Shown: positions 17,930-27,439, numbered from the stretch's first letter. The stretch: DNA of 49,870 nt from an uncultured Litorivicinus sp. (GCA_902558075.1 CACECO010000009.1:1-49870); one strand, 5' to 3'. The notes: generated by a model not told the origin, from the letters alone. Program-made: numbers and translations.

Positions 17930-19510
17930 ATGAATCGAAATGAAAGCTATTTACATAGTGCTTTTATCGGGCTTCTGCGTTCACTCCGTTGGAGTTATCT
18001 CCCCCCGTTAATGGTGTACCTCGCAGCAGGGATTTCGGGGTTGACCGCGATCGTGGGCACGTTTTTCGTCAAGGATTATTTAGGTCTGTCGGCCGCATTC
18101 TTGGCTGGCCTTGGATTTTGGGCTGGACTTCCCTGGGCACTCAAGATGCCCCTCGGTCATCTGGTGGATCTGTTTTGGCGACATAAGACGTATTTTGTGT
18201 ACCTCGGTGCGCTTGTCATTACTTCGAGTTTGCTGATTATGTTTGGGCTCATAGCGCATACCGAGACGATGCGTGCTGTGATGTCAGCCGAGGCGTGGTA
18301 TGTCATCAGTGTGATCCTAGCCCCGGTGGGCTATGTGCTACAGGACGTTGTGGCAGATGCTATGACCGTTGAGGCGGTGCCGACAAAGGATGAATCGGGT
18401 CGACCGCTTCCAGCCTCAGATATCAAGGAAATGCATACGACGATGCAGGCATTGGGTCGCTTTGCGGTAATTGGCGGCAGTTTGTTAGTCGCGCTTCTGA
18501 ATGTGGTTTTGTTCAGCGATGTTGAATCATTGACCGATGATGCCAAGCGCTCGGTGTATGCGAGTATTTATTTGTACGCATTAGCCATACCCTGTGTTTC
18601 GATAGCAGGCGTGTTTTTGGCGAAGCATGTTCGTTATGCCCAAATTGAAAATCATGAAACGATGTTAGATATTCGTCCGAATTGGGCGGTACTAAATGGC
18701 AGTTTACTGTTTGTCATTTTTTCAGTCTCTGTTGGCAGCTTTGATGTCCCCTTTGCTCAGGAAATTGTGTTCCTCGGGTCTATGGCAATTATTGTCTATT
18801 TAATGGGGCAACTATTGGGTTACTTGAGTGCAGAAACGCGGATGATGGTGGTCGGTACAGCGATTGCGATCTTCGTGTTTCGAGCAGTTCCATTACCGGG
18901 GCCCGGATTGACCTGGTTTGAAATCGATGTGCTTTTATTCGATGAGCAGTTTTTGTCGATCCTGGCGGCTATTTCTTCGGCCCTAACGCTGCTTGGTATC
19001 ATTTTGTTAAGGCCGCTGGTTGCACATTATTCGATCGCTCGAATTATCGTTGTGTTGTCATTGATTGGTGGATGTCTGTTCTTGCCAAGCATTGGCATGT
19101 ATTACGGGTTACATCAATGGACCGTAGCACTGACAGGTGGCGTGGTTGATGCGCGGTTTATCGCGATCCTGAATACAGCTCTCGAATCACCCTTGGGTCA
19201 AATCTCAATGATCCCGTTATTGGCATGGATTGCGAAAAATGCGCCCGATGAGTTGAAGGCGACCTTTTTCGCAGTCTTTGCATCGTTTACCAACTTAGCG
19301 TTATCAGCGAGTGCATTAGCGACTAAGTACATCAATCAAATTTTTGAGGTGTCAAGGCAAATCATTGATCCAGTCACTCAACAAATCACAACGGCCGCTG
19401 ATTATTCTGAACTTGGCTTGTTATTGATTGCTGTAGCTTTGATCACCATCGTACTCCCTATTACAGTTGTTGCTATGATTCAGAGGAGTCCCCTCCGATC
19501 AACAGACTGA
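17930..19510 (+). CDS. BT1/MFS-type transporter (folate-biopterin transporter family)
   Basis: 526 residues with about 12 membrane helices. LPWALKMPLGHLVDLFWRHKTY, with the short loop between helices 2 and 3, and VGYVLQDVVADAMTVEAVP are characteristic of the BT1 branch of the major facilitator superfamily, which includes folate and pteridine transporters. The substrate is not readable from sequence. A central loop (DESGRPLPASDIKEMHTT) is on the cytoplasmic side. It stands alone; its 3' end is 5 bp from the convergent small gene at 19516. Confidence 0.8.
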   Translation: MNRNESYLHSAFIGLLRSLRWSYLPPLMVYLAAGISGLTAIVGTFFVKDYLGLSAAFLAGLGFWAGLPWALKMPLGHLVDLFWRHKTYFVYLGALVITSSLLIMFGLIAHTETMRAVMSAEAWYVISVILAPVGYVLQDVVADAMTVEAVPTKDESGRPLPASDIKEMHTTMQALGRFAVIGGSLLVALLNVVLFSDVESLTDDAKRSVYASIYLYALAIPCVSIAGVFLAKHVRYAQIENHETMLDIRPNWAVLNGSLLFVIFSVSVGSFDVPFAQEIVFLGSMAIIVYLMGQLLGYLSAETRMMVVGTAIAIFVFRAVPLPGPGLTWFEIDVLLFDEQFLSILAAISSALTLLGIILLRPLVAHYSIARIIVVLSLIGGCLFLPSIGMYYGLHQWTVALTGGVVDARFIAILNTALESPLGQISMIPLLAWIAKNAPDELKATFFAVFASFTNLALSASALATKYINQIFEVSRQIIDPVTQQITTAADYSELGLLLIAVALITIVLPITVVAMIQRSPLRSTD

Positions 19511-19515
19511 GACGA

Positions 19516-19710
19516 TTAATGTTTGGGAATGGAATGAAGGCCGTGTTCATCAAGCAAACGTGAAATCTGCTGATTTACAAGCTTGAGGATCTGTTCTGTA
19601 GACGCTAGATTGCCTGACGTTGATACTGCAGGCAAATACTGGATGCCAAGTTCCTGGTAACGGAGAAAATAGTCGGTTGGCTCGTTCGTCAGCTCACAAA
19701 TCATCGTCAC
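19516..19710 (-). CDS. Small hypothetical protein downstream of the ABC exporter
   Basis: 64 residues, no membrane segment or signal. The GTG start at 19710 is 15 bp after the ABC exporter stop, so it is probably co-transcribed; an ATG two codons on (19704) is an alternative. Pieces such as EPTDYFLRYQELGIQYLPAV and EQILKLVNQQISRLLDEHG suggest a short helical protein. Not recognised. Confidence 0.45.
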   Translation of the reverse strand: MTMICELTNEPTDYFLRYQELGIQYLPAVSTSGNLASTEQILKLVNQQISRLLDEHGLHSIPKH

Positions 19711-19725
19711 GATCTTGTTATTTGT

Positions 19726-21549
19726 TCAGTATGCATGAGTCGACTGGTTAGTCGGATTACTTGTATGGTTTTTGTTAGCAATTTGTTGCAGGTCCCATAA
19801 CGATTTAAATAGCCCATTTTTCGCAATCAGGGCTTCGAAGTCTCCTGACTCCTGAATCACGCCTTCTCGCATCACAAGGATTAAATCGGCATGTCGAATC
19901 GTACTGAGGCGATGTGCAATGACAAGTGTTGTCCGTTCACTCGCGAGATCGTCCAAGTTTTTTTGTACTTGGCGTTCAGTTGAGATATCGAGTGATGAGG
20001 TGGCCTCGTCCAGCAATAAGATGTCAGGATTTTTAAGGATCACTCGAGCGATCGCGATTCGTTGCTTTTCTCCACCAGACAACTTCAGTCCTCTTGCGCC
20101 AACCTCTGTCTCTAGTCCAGCAGAAAGTTGTTCAAGGAATTCACCCATGCCGGCTGCGTTTAGTGCTTCACGCACTTCGCGATCGCTGGCGGCGATATTT
20201 CCGTATCTGACGTTGTAGCCGAGTGTATTGTTAAACAATACGGTATCTTGAGGTACGACTCCAATTGCGTCGCGAACGGTATTCCTTTTCAACTGTGATA
20301 GCTTATTTGAGCCAAAGCGAATTACACCTTGGTTAGGTTCGATAATTTTTAGCAATAACTTACCAATGGTCGTCTTACCGCATCCAGTCTCTCCGACAAT
20401 GGCCACTGTCTGTTTTGGTTGTACTGTCAATGAAACACCCTGAAGAATGGGGCGTTCGGCTTCGTAGGCGAAGTGGACATCGGCAAACGTAATTGTTGAT
20501 CCCTTGATCTCTGTATATGCATTTGTCGCATCAGACTCTGTCGGTTCTTTTAGCACATCGAAAAGGCTTTCCATGTCAATCAGTGATTGCCTGATTTGGC
20601 GATAAATTGATCCCAAGAAATTGAGTGGTTGGAATGCTTGAAGGACGTAAGTATTGAGAGTCACGAATCCACCAACCGTTAATATGCCACTTTCAACATT
20701 GCGTGCAGCCAAGATTAGGACGGCGGTGACCCCAACCAAGACAACAAGTGTTTGACTTAAATTGAGATACAGAAGAGACATCCTGCTCTGATTGGCTGCG
20801 CGCTCATACTCAGCCAGCCCACGATCAAGGCGTTCAGTCTCATAGTGTTCATTGGTGAATAAGCGCACATTTTCGACATTCACAAAACTGTCGACCATCC
20901 AGCCAGCGACGAGGTTATCGGCGGAGTTCATCTCACGCCGAAAACGCAATCGCCAGCTTGTGACCTTGAGAGTCAGAACGATATAGACGAGGACTGTTGC
21001 CGTAATGATCAGTGCGTAGAACCCTCCAAAAAGACTCCAGACGATGACACAGACCAAAGCCAGTTCGACTAACGTTGGACCGACGTTAAACACGATATAT
21101 CGCAATAGAAAATCAATTGCTTTGGTTCCTCGGTCGATGAGCCGATCGAGTGATCCTGTGTGCCGTGACAAATGGAAATCAAGCGGTAATTGATGCAGGT
21201 GTGCGAAGGTCTGACGTGTCAAGACACGGATGGCATGTTGCGAAACATGGGTAAATAAGACTTCTCGCAACTCAGAGAACACCAGTGCCAAAAGCCGACT
21301 GATGGCGTAGACCACAACCAGGCCAATTGCGCCAAGAACCCATGTTGAGACAAGCGCTTCGCCATTTAATTTGTCAACCAATAAGCCGAGTAACCAAGGA
21401 GTGGCAAGGTTACTTGCTTTGGCCAACACCAAGCATGCGAGAGCCGCAATCAATTTGAGTTTCAGATCATCGCGCTGATGTGTCCAGAAATAGGGTTTTA
21501 GAACTTGCGCTTGTTTCGCTAGGTCCATATCAGGGTCAGAATGGACCAA
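19726..21549 (-). CDS. Atm1/HMT1-type ABC exporter (fused membrane and ATPase domains)
   Basis: 607 residues: six-helix membrane domain (about 35-315), then an ATPase domain. Seen: Walker A VGETGCGKTT (about 390), Q-loop VPQDTVLFNNTL, signature KLSGGEKQRIAIAR, Walker B ILLLDEATSSLD and H-loop VIAHRLST. The membrane part carries FHLSRHTGSLDRLIDRGTK and NVGPTLVEL, typical of Atm1-like exporters that move glutathione-linked metal or persulfide species. It is a half-transporter that works as a homodimer. gamma-Glutamyltransferase nearby also handles glutathione, but on a different transcript. Confidence 0.9.
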   Translation of the reverse strand: MVHSDPDMDLAKQAQVLKPYFWTHQRDDLKLKLIAALACLVLAKASNLATPWLLGLLVDKLNGEALVSTWVLGAIGLVVVYAISRLLALVFSELREVLFTHVSQHAIRVLTRQTFAHLHQLPLDFHLSRHTGSLDRLIDRGTKAIDFLLRYIVFNVGPTLVELALVCVIVWSLFGGFYALIITATVLVYIVLTLKVTSWRLRFRREMNSADNLVAGWMVDSFVNVENVRLFTNEHYETERLDRGLAEYERAANQSRMSLLYLNLSQTLVVLVGVTAVLILAARNVESGILTVGGFVTLNTYVLQAFQPLNFLGSIYRQIRQSLIDMESLFDVLKEPTESDATNAYTEIKGSTITFADVHFAYEAERPILQGVSLTVQPKQTVAIVGETGCGKTTIGKLLLKIIEPNQGVIRFGSNKLSQLKRNTVRDAIGVVPQDTVLFNNTLGYNVRYGNIAASDREVREALNAAGMGEFLEQLSAGLETEVGARGLKLSGGEKQRIAIARVILKNPDILLLDEATSSLDISTERQVQKNLDDLASERTTLVIAHRLSTIRHADLILVMREGVIQESGDFEALIAKNGLFKSLWDLQQIANKNHTSNPTNQSTHAY

Positions 21550-21999
21550 AAATTATACTGGCCCTACTCCAACACACTGTGAGTGCAAGCGAGACGCCTT
21601 CCGCGTAAAAAATTTGATCATCAGACACACGGTCTTCCTCTTGTATTGTCGGACAAAAAGAAGGACACATCCAATATGTCCCGGATTGGAAGAGCAATAC
21701 CCAAGGCGAATCCAGAGCATTGCGTCGACGGGCGATCGACATTGGTAGAATAGTTGGTATTGCGGTGGCTTGCAGTACAAAAAATGTACAATTTTTTGAC
21801 AGTCGCCTGAGTCTTAATGTGAAATACTAAAGGACACCAGCTAAAGTCGTTGCCGTGGCAAGCCTTGTATATCGCGTCGAGGTCATCGGTGTCGCCCAGT
21901 GGTTGAAGAGATCTTTCGTTTCTTTGGACAGAGCCCCTACTGAGAATGGAGGGGAGCTGTCTCCAGATCGATAAATAATGATTTGATAAGGAGTCATAG
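21550..21999. other. Divergent regulatory region between ABC exporter and dioxygenase genes
   Basis: 450 bases with no supported gene. An inverted repeat with 7-base A/T arms (aaaaaat / attttttt) around GTACA lies at about 21779-21797. It is directly followed by a perfect -35 hexamer ttgaca at 21796-21801 pointing toward the dioxygenase; the -10 is not clear. The downstream gene has an aaggag ribosome-binding site at about 21988. Confidence 0.4.
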
Positions 22000-22614
22000 A
22001 TGAGCCTATCAAGACGGACCTTTTTGACAGGGTTTTCAGGTCTCACATTGTGTTCAATCGCGAGCTCGGCTAGTGCACGCGTCACACCTCGGCAGAGTCT
22101 CGGTCCGTTTTATCCGCAAAAACTGCCTGTCGACAGTGATGCTGATCTCACATCTGTTGACGACAAAAACGGCCAAGCAACAGGTCAAGTCACGCGACTT
22201 TCGGGTCGAGTGACGGATCAGAGTGGTGTGCCGATCAAGAACGCTCAGGTTGAAATATGGCAATGTGACGCGTTTGGGGCATATCATCACCCTCGCGACG
22301 GTGGCGGTGTTGATCCTTTCTTTCAGGGATATGGGCGGACCACGACAGATGACGACGGTAATTATCTATTCAAAACCATAAAGCCTGTCGCCTACTCCGG
22401 ACGGGCGCCGCATATTCACATGAAGGTGATCGATGGCTTGCGAGAGTTGGTGACTCAAATCTATGTTCGGGGTGAGCCTGCAAACAAAGGTGACTTTCTT
22501 TTAAATGCGATACGCAATAAGCAGTCGAGACAGTCACTCGAAATTGCTTTTGAAGCCTCAACGGATCTAACCGAATCAGAACTGGTCGCACGTTTCGATC
22601 CAGTCCTCGGATAG
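22000..22614 (+). CDS. Tat-exported intradiol ring-cleavage dioxygenase
   Basis: 204 residues. An N-terminal twin-arginine signal (SRRTFLTGFSG) is followed by an intradiol dioxygenase fold. The non-haem Fe(III) ligands can be placed: Tyr95 in GAYHHP, Tyr132 in VAYSGRAPH, and His138 and His140 in PHIHMKV; LGPFYPQ and GRVTDQSGVPIKNAQVEIWQ are family hallmarks. It should cleave a catechol-type ring between the hydroxyls, but in the periplasm rather than as a classical PcaGH subunit. It sits 4 bp upstream of gamma-glutamyltransferase, so the two are probably one transcript. Confidence 0.88.
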   Translation: MSLSRRTFLTGFSGLTLCSIASSASARVTPRQSLGPFYPQKLPVDSDADLTSVDDKNGQATGQVTRLSGRVTDQSGVPIKNAQVEIWQCDAFGAYHHPRDGGGVDPFFQGYGRTTTDDDGNYLFKTIKPVAYSGRAPHIHMKVIDGLRELVTQIYVRGEPANKGDFLLNAIRNKQSRQSLEIAFEASTDLTESELVARFDPVLG

Positions 22615-22618
22615 GCCT

Positions 22619-24421
22619 ATGGCGACGAGATTGGTCGTGATCAGAAGGCTTGGATTTGTCCAGCAAGCGGTTGGTCCTACTCGCTCAGTTTTCGCATCGT
22701 TTTTGGGTTTTGTGTTGCTTTGTTCAGTTTCGATCAGTCTTGCACAGACTGAGATCCAGCCAGAACAGACTGTCGCGATCACGTCCAAAGGCTCTGTCGT
22801 TGCAACACGTGAGATGGTGGTCGCGGCTCATCCTTTAGCAGTCGATGCCGGCTTGAAAATTCTCGAGCGCGGAGGGGTAGCGATCGATGCCATGGTGGCG
22901 GTTCAGATGGTACTGAATTTGGTTGAACCCCAAAGTTCTGGAATCGGTGGTGGCGCTTTTTTGCTCTATCACGATGCTCAAACCCAATCCCTGATTTCTC
23001 TCGATGGACGAGAGTTTGCGCCACAACGTGTGGACGAAACCATGTTTCTTAACGACGACGGTAAGCCCCGTCGTTGGGTTGACATGGTTCCCGGGGGGCT
23101 TTCCGTTGGTGTTCCGGGAACACTTGCCTTGATGGATCATGCACATGCTCGGTTTGGACGACTCGAGTGGGATACATTATTCGAGCAGGCAATTGCGCTG
23201 GCGACAAACGGATTTGCCGTGTCTCCACGGCTTTCGAAGTCGCTGGAAGGTTATGGTGGCAAACGGTTACAAAAATTCACCGAAGCATCCGATTATTTCT
23301 TTCCAAACGGTCGCCCACTTCAACCAGGCGACTTGCTTAAAAACCCGCAATTTGTGAAGACGTTGAAAACGATTCAACGCGATCGGGGCGAGTCATTCTA
23401 TCGGGGGCAGATTGCCGGTGAGATTGTCGCGTCTGTCAGAGAATCTGTTCTCAACGCAGGCGTCATGGATAAGGCAGATCTTGCGGCATATCAAACGATA
23501 GAACGTACTCCGGTCTGCTCGCAGTACCGTGGGCATCAAATCTGCGGTATGGGTCCACCCTCATCCGGTGGCGTGACCGTGGCACAGATACTCGGCATTC
23601 TTGAGTTCTTTAATTTAGATATGCTTGGCCCAGATCATCCGATGACTTGGCATCTATTCGTCGAAGCAGGCAAATTAGCGTTTGCAGACCGCAATTTATT
23701 TCTGGCAGACCCCGACTTCACTGAGGCTCCCATCGATGCATTGCTTGCGAGAGATTATCTGCGGAATCGAGCCGCCTTGATCGATCTGAATTCTGCGATG
23801 GCCGTTCCAGTGAAAGCTGGTACGCCATTTGAGAGCGTGAGTCTATCGCCAGATACAAGAGACGGATTACCTGGAACGAGTCATGTTTCAATTGTTGATC
23901 GTGATGGTAATGCGGTCTCGCTAACAACGACTATTGAAAGTGGCTTCGGATCTGGACTATTCACGTCTGGATTTCTCTTAAATAATGAATTGACTGATTT
24001 TTCATTTCGTCCGCAAAAGAACGGAAAGCCGGTTGCTAACCGCGTCGAGCCGAGAAAACGGCCTCGGAGCTCGATGGCTCCGACGATTATTTATGGACCA
24101 GATGGATCTTTGAAATATGTGCTCGGATCTCCCGGTGGCAGCCGAATCATTAGTTACGTCGCACAGATGATTGTTGCTTTGATAGATTTTGATATGTCGC
24201 CCCAAGTGGCTGTCAACCAGGGGCGGATCAGTAGCCGGAACGGTTCTGTTGACATTGAAAAAGAGACCGGGATGCTGGCGTTCGCATCCACACTGAGGAG
24301 CAGAGGAAACTCCGTCAAAGAACGTGATTTGAATAGTGGAATCCACGTCATTAAAGTAGAGTCTGATCAATTGACGGGCGGAGCCGATCCTCGTCGTGAA
24401 GGAATCGTTCTGGGCCGGTAG
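22619..24421 (+). CDS. ggt: Gamma-glutamyltransferase (glutathione hydrolase)
   Basis: 600 residues, exported (hydrophobic segment about 25-41 ending SISLA). Characteristic sequences are VVAAHPLAVDAGLKILERGG, SSGIGGGAFLLYHD, and the autocleavage/nucleophile site GTSHVS with catalytic Thr420, followed by NAVSLTTTIESGFGSG and FLLNNELTDFS. The proenzyme cuts itself before Thr420 into large and small subunits, and then removes the gamma-glutamyl group of glutathione and related compounds in the periplasm. The ATG starts 5 bases after the dioxygenase stop. Confidence 0.93.
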   Translation: MATRLVVIRRLGFVQQAVGPTRSVFASFLGFVLLCSVSISLAQTEIQPEQTVAITSKGSVVATREMVVAAHPLAVDAGLKILERGGVAIDAMVAVQMVLNLVEPQSSGIGGGAFLLYHDAQTQSLISLDGREFAPQRVDETMFLNDDGKPRRWVDMVPGGLSVGVPGTLALMDHAHARFGRLEWDTLFEQAIALATNGFAVSPRLSKSLEGYGGKRLQKFTEASDYFFPNGRPLQPGDLLKNPQFVKTLKTIQRDRGESFYRGQIAGEIVASVRESVLNAGVMDKADLAAYQTIERTPVCSQYRGHQICGMGPPSSGGVTVAQILGILEFFNLDMLGPDHPMTWHLFVEAGKLAFADRNLFLADPDFTEAPIDALLARDYLRNRAALIDLNSAMAVPVKAGTPFESVSLSPDTRDGLPGTSHVSIVDRDGNAVSLTTTIESGFGSGLFTSGFLLNNELTDFSFRPQKNGKPVANRVEPRKRPRSSMAPTIIYGPDGSLKYVLGSPGGSRIISYVAQMIVALIDFDMSPQVAVNQGRISSRNGSVDIEKETGMLAFASTLRSRGNSVKERDLNSGIHVIKVESDQLTGGADPRREGIVLGR

Positions 24422-24440
24422 TGGTCCAAAGGAGATTGAT

Positions 24441-24527
24441 ATGCATAATTCATGGTTTGTGATTGCTTGTTCTCTTTTATCCGTCAAAACTCTGTGTTTT
24501 GTGGCCTACAACAATGTGATCTCTTAG
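24441..24527 (+). CDS. Candidate 28-residue hydrophobic small protein
   Basis: A strong ribosome-binding site (AAAGGAG) lies 7 bases upstream of an ATG that opens 28 codons, beginning MHNSWFVIACSLLSVK and ending at a TAG. The product is one hydrophobic segment. It begins 20 bp after the ggt stop and could be the last member of the dioxygenase-ggt transcript. It could equally be the stump of a longer membrane protein. No family is recognised. Confidence 0.4.
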   Translation: MHNSWFVIACSLLSVKTLCFVAYNNVIS

Positions 24528-24632
24528 CGATCTGATATCAGAACGAACTGAATCGACCGATATTGGTTGAGACTCGAACTCGGCGTATCAGATCTCTGTG
24601 TTGGTCACCTTTTAGAGTCCGGGAGTGAATTT

Positions 24633-25826
24633 GTGAGCACAATAGGAACCCCATTCACTGCAACCGCCAAACGCGCATTATTATGCGGTTCAGGTGAACT
24701 CGGCAAAGAGGTGGTGATTGAATTGCAGCGTCTCGGAATTGAAGTCATTGCTCTCGACGCTTATGCAAATGCTCCAGCGATGCAAGTGGCCGATCGCAGC
24801 CATGTCCTGAATATGCTTGATCCAGTTGCTCTGCGCGCTGTGATTGAAGATGAAAATCCGCATCTTATCATTCCCGAACTGGAAGCAATCGCGACTGATA
24901 CGCTTGTTCGATTAGAGAGCGAAGGCTTTCGGGTGGTTCCAACTGCTCGCGCAACTCAATTGACAATGAACCGCAAAGGAATCCGGGAGCTTGCCGCTAA
25001 AGAGCTGGGTTTGAAAACCTCGAAATACTGGTTTGCAGACACACATAATTCGTATCTGCGAGCCGTTCAGGATGTCGGGATCCCATTTGTCGTCAAGCCC
25101 ATCATGAGTAGTTCAGGCAAAGGGCAAAGTATCGTTAGAGACCTGGCCGATGTTGAAACAGCGTGGGAATATGCACAGAGTGGAAGCCGCACGAAGGACG
25201 TGAGTGAAGTGATCGTCGAGTCTTTCATTGATTTTGATTATGAAATCACGCTGCTCACGATCCGTCATAAAGATGGAGTATCGTTTTGCGATCCGATCGG
25301 TCATATTCAAGAATCCGGTGATTATCAGCAGAGCTGGCAACCGCATCCGATGCCAGAAGCAACAAGCAAGGCAGCCCAGCACATCGCAGATCAGGTCACT
25401 GGCGCCTTATGTGGTGACCGTGGCCGTGGAATTTTTGGCGTTGAACTCTTCATTAAGGGAGAGAACGTTTTCTTCAACGAGGTATCTCCGCGCCCACATG
25501 ACACAGGCCTTGTGACATTGATTTCTCAGGATTTGTCGGAATTCGCACTCCATGTGCGTGCAATCCTCGAATTACCAATCCCGAATATCACGCAACACGG
25601 CCCGAGTGCGTCTGCAGTGATTTTGCCACGTGGTGATTCCGAGCAAGCAGTTTTCTCGAATATCGATCGGGCGCTTTCCGCACCGGATACCCAGATTCGT
25701 TTGTTTGGGAAGCCGGTCATCAAGGGTAAACGTCGGATGGGTGTTGGTCTCGCTCGTGGTGCAACGATTGAAGACGCGTTAGAGAAAGCGAAAAATATCG
25801 CAAATTCAGTGACAGTGACTTTTTAA
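24633..25826 (+). CDS. purT: Phosphoribosylglycinamide formyltransferase 2
   Basis: 397 residues, an ATP-grasp enzyme: [20 protein letters not shown], then [32 protein letters not shown] and [17 protein letters not shown], all PurT hallmarks. It makes formylglycinamide ribonucleotide from GAR, formate and ATP in purine synthesis, without a folate cofactor. I chose the GTG at 24633: gggag lies 7 bases upstream and the protein then begins like other PurT proteins; a TTG at 24567 would add 22 residues. Monocistronic. Length matches E. coli (392). Confidence 0.93.
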   Translation: MSTIGTPFTATAKRALLCGSGELGKEVVIELQRLGIEVIALDAYANAPAMQVADRSHVLNMLDPVALRAVIEDENPHLIIPELEAIATDTLVRLESEGFRVVPTARATQLTMNRKGIRELAAKELGLKTSKYWFADTHNSYLRAVQDVGIPFVVKPIMSSSGKGQSIVRDLADVETAWEYAQSGSRTKDVSEVIVESFIDFDYEITLLTIRHKDGVSFCDPIGHIQESGDYQQSWQPHPMPEATSKAAQHIADQVTGALCGDRGRGIFGVELFIKGENVFFNEVSPRPHDTGLVTLISQDLSEFALHVRAILELPIPNITQHGPSASAVILPRGDSEQAVFSNIDRALSAPDTQIRLFGKPVIKGKRRMGVGLARGATIEDALEKAKNIANSVTVTF

Positions 25827-26001
25827 CCGAATGATCCGGTGACGGATATCGAGAGGGAAATTACACGGCCATCAAGTCGGTGATGGTCGTCAACCCGTGA
25901 TATTGCCACTATTAGCGTTGAATCGTAAATGCTCGTGCTTGTCTTGAAAAAGTATACACTGTGGTGTTTTCTGAGAAAAAATTTTGTTAGAAAACCGCAG
26001 T

Positions 26002-26027
26002 AAAAAAATCCCCGAGTGACCGGGGAT
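26002..26027 (-). terminator. Rho-independent terminator of the 26-residue protein gene
   Basis: On the minus strand a stem of 6 bp (atcccc / ggggat, 26008-26013 with 26022-26027), with an 8-base loop, is directly followed by seven T residues. It lies 36 bp after the stop of the small minus-strand gene and reads in that direction. Confidence 0.8.
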
Positions 26028-26062
26028 AAGAGCCTTCAACTTTGGCTCATCGGAGCGTCCAC

Positions 26063-26143
26063 TTAGGGTAAATGCAAGTTGATAACCAAGGCACTGGCGA
26101 TCAAACAAATTCCAAACATTATGCGGCTCAATTCATCAGTCAT
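26063..26143 (-). CDS. 26-residue single-helix membrane protein
   Basis: ATG at 26143 with a GAGGA ribosome-binding site about 7 bases upstream, 26 codons and a TAA. The product begins MTDELSRIMFG and continues as one hydrophobic helix (ICLIASALVINL). A rho-independent terminator follows 36 bp later, so this is a complete small transcription unit. It is divergent from the Na+ channel gene. Function unknown; small helices of this kind often modulate a larger membrane protein, which is only inference here. Confidence 0.65.
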   Translation of the reverse strand: MTDELSRIMFGICLIASALVINLHLP

Positions 26144-26278
26144 CGTCAGTTCCTCGCTTGAATTCGATGTTACAAGTATTCCGAAATATAATGGAGAAGG
26201 AATGGAGAGCTGAGGGTTTCTTCGTGAAGCTTTTTGTGTCAGTTCATAAAACCTAACGAATGAGGGAAGCAAGTATCG

Positions 26279-27136
26279 ATGAGTACAGAATCTCAATCCT
26301 CAATATTTGGGTTCAGGGCAAAGATCGAACACTTTGTCGAACACCCGTATTTTACAGCTTTTATCACGATACTTATTCTCATCAACGCGGTGACCTTGGG
26401 TCTTGAGACGGATCGAGATGTCATGGCAGCGGTCGGCCCTCAATTACATGTCTTCGACACAATCATTCTGCTGGTTTTTACTGCTGAGCTGATCTTGAAG
26501 TTCTACGCATATCGACTGTCATTTTTTAGATCGGGTTGGAATTGTTTTGATCTGATTATCGTCGGCATTGCCTGGATCCCGGCGAGCGGCAATTTGTCAG
26601 TGATGCGAGCGCTTCGTGTATTACGCATCTTACGCCTAATTTCAGTGGTTCCACAGATGCGCCGAGTCATTTCAGCAATCGGTCATTCGATTCCGGGGAT
26701 GATCTCAGTCGTCGGTGTTTTAGGTCTCATCTTTTATGTGTCATCGGTTCTTGCGACTCGACTATTTGGCATGCATCAGGATCCCAATATGCAAGAGTGG
26801 TTTGGTTCGATAAGCGCGTCGGCTTATACGTTATTTCAAATCATGACGCTTGAGAGTTGGTCCATGGGAGTTGTACGCCCAACTATGGAGCTTTTTCCTT
26901 GGGCCTGGTCATTCTTCTTACCCTTTATCATCATTACAAGCTTTGCGGTGTTGAATTTTTTCATAGGGATTATTGTTGACTCGATGCAGATTGCTCAGAA
27001 ACTTGAAGCTGAAGAGGAAGGTAAGCAGGGTGATCAACCTGTCACAAGGAAGGATTTCGAAGCGCTACTGGCTAAAATTGACACACTCGAAGTACTCGTC
27101 AGAGACAGTCAAACAGAAAAAGGACGAGGTAACTGA
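26279..27136 (+). CDS. Bacterial voltage-gated sodium channel (BacNav type)
   Basis: 285 residues: six membrane helices and a C-terminal tail. The voltage sensor S4 has arginines at 110, 113, 116 and 119 (RALRVLRILRL), with countercharges Glu70 in S2 and Asp91 in S3. The selectivity filter is TLESWSM (190-196), the Na+-type filter known from NavAb. After S6 (about 211-240) a Glu-rich neck and a heptad-like C-terminal helix (about 257-277) should form the usual four-helix bundle. It forms homotetramers in the inner membrane; in marine and alkaliphilic bacteria these channels link Na+ entry to motility and pH balance. A broken gene overlaps its stop. Confidence 0.92.
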   Translation: MSTESQSSIFGFRAKIEHFVEHPYFTAFITILILINAVTLGLETDRDVMAAVGPQLHVFDTIILLVFTAELILKFYAYRLSFFRSGWNCFDLIIVGIAWIPASGNLSVMRALRVLRILRLISVVPQMRRVISAIGHSIPGMISVVGVLGLIFYVSSVLATRLFGMHQDPNMQEWFGSISASAYTLFQIMTLESWSMGVVRPTMELFPWAWSFFLPFIIITSFAVLNFFIGIIVDSMQIAQKLEAEEEGKQGDQPVTRKDFEALLAKIDTLEVLVRDSQTEKGRGN

Positions 27137-27406
27137 TGTCTCCATTGGCACATCAAGATCGCATCGATCAGCTCTTGCATGAAATACAAAGTATACGTCT
27201 TGCGATAGTGCACCAAGATGGCTCTCCATTTGCATCCTATACGCCTAGGGGTCGACAACGATCAGGCTGATTTCTGGATTTAAGTGAATGATCTCGCCCG
27301 TTATTCGCAGAATCTTGACCGCATGCGCAATAAATTCGTCTGGTCTTTGATGCGTGTTGACCGCGGTCATACAGAATCCATTGAGAAGAGGAGCGAATGG
27401 AATTAA
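27136..27406 (+). pseudogene. Remnant of a pyridoxamine-5'-phosphate-oxidase-like (HugZ-type) gene
   Basis: An ATG overlapping the channel stop (TGATG) opens 44 codons reading DRIDQLLHEIQSIRLAIVHQD and then GSPFASYTP, the start of the flavin-binding split barrel of the PPOX/HugZ family, ending at a TGA (27268-27270). In another frame the family's next signature appears: VNDLARYSQNLDRM, compared with SDLARHT.NL in HugZ-like proteins, preceded by an in-frame TAA. The frame ends at 27404-27406. At least one frameshift, internal stops and loss of the rest of the barrel make it non-functional. Confidence 0.65.
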
Positions 27407-27439
27407 GGTGCTGGTATCTCGAATGAAGGATTCACGACT

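Noticed and set aside
21621-22085. 154-codon minus-strand open frame
   Set aside because: It overlaps the Tat signal of the dioxygenase gene and has low-complexity, unrecognised sequence.
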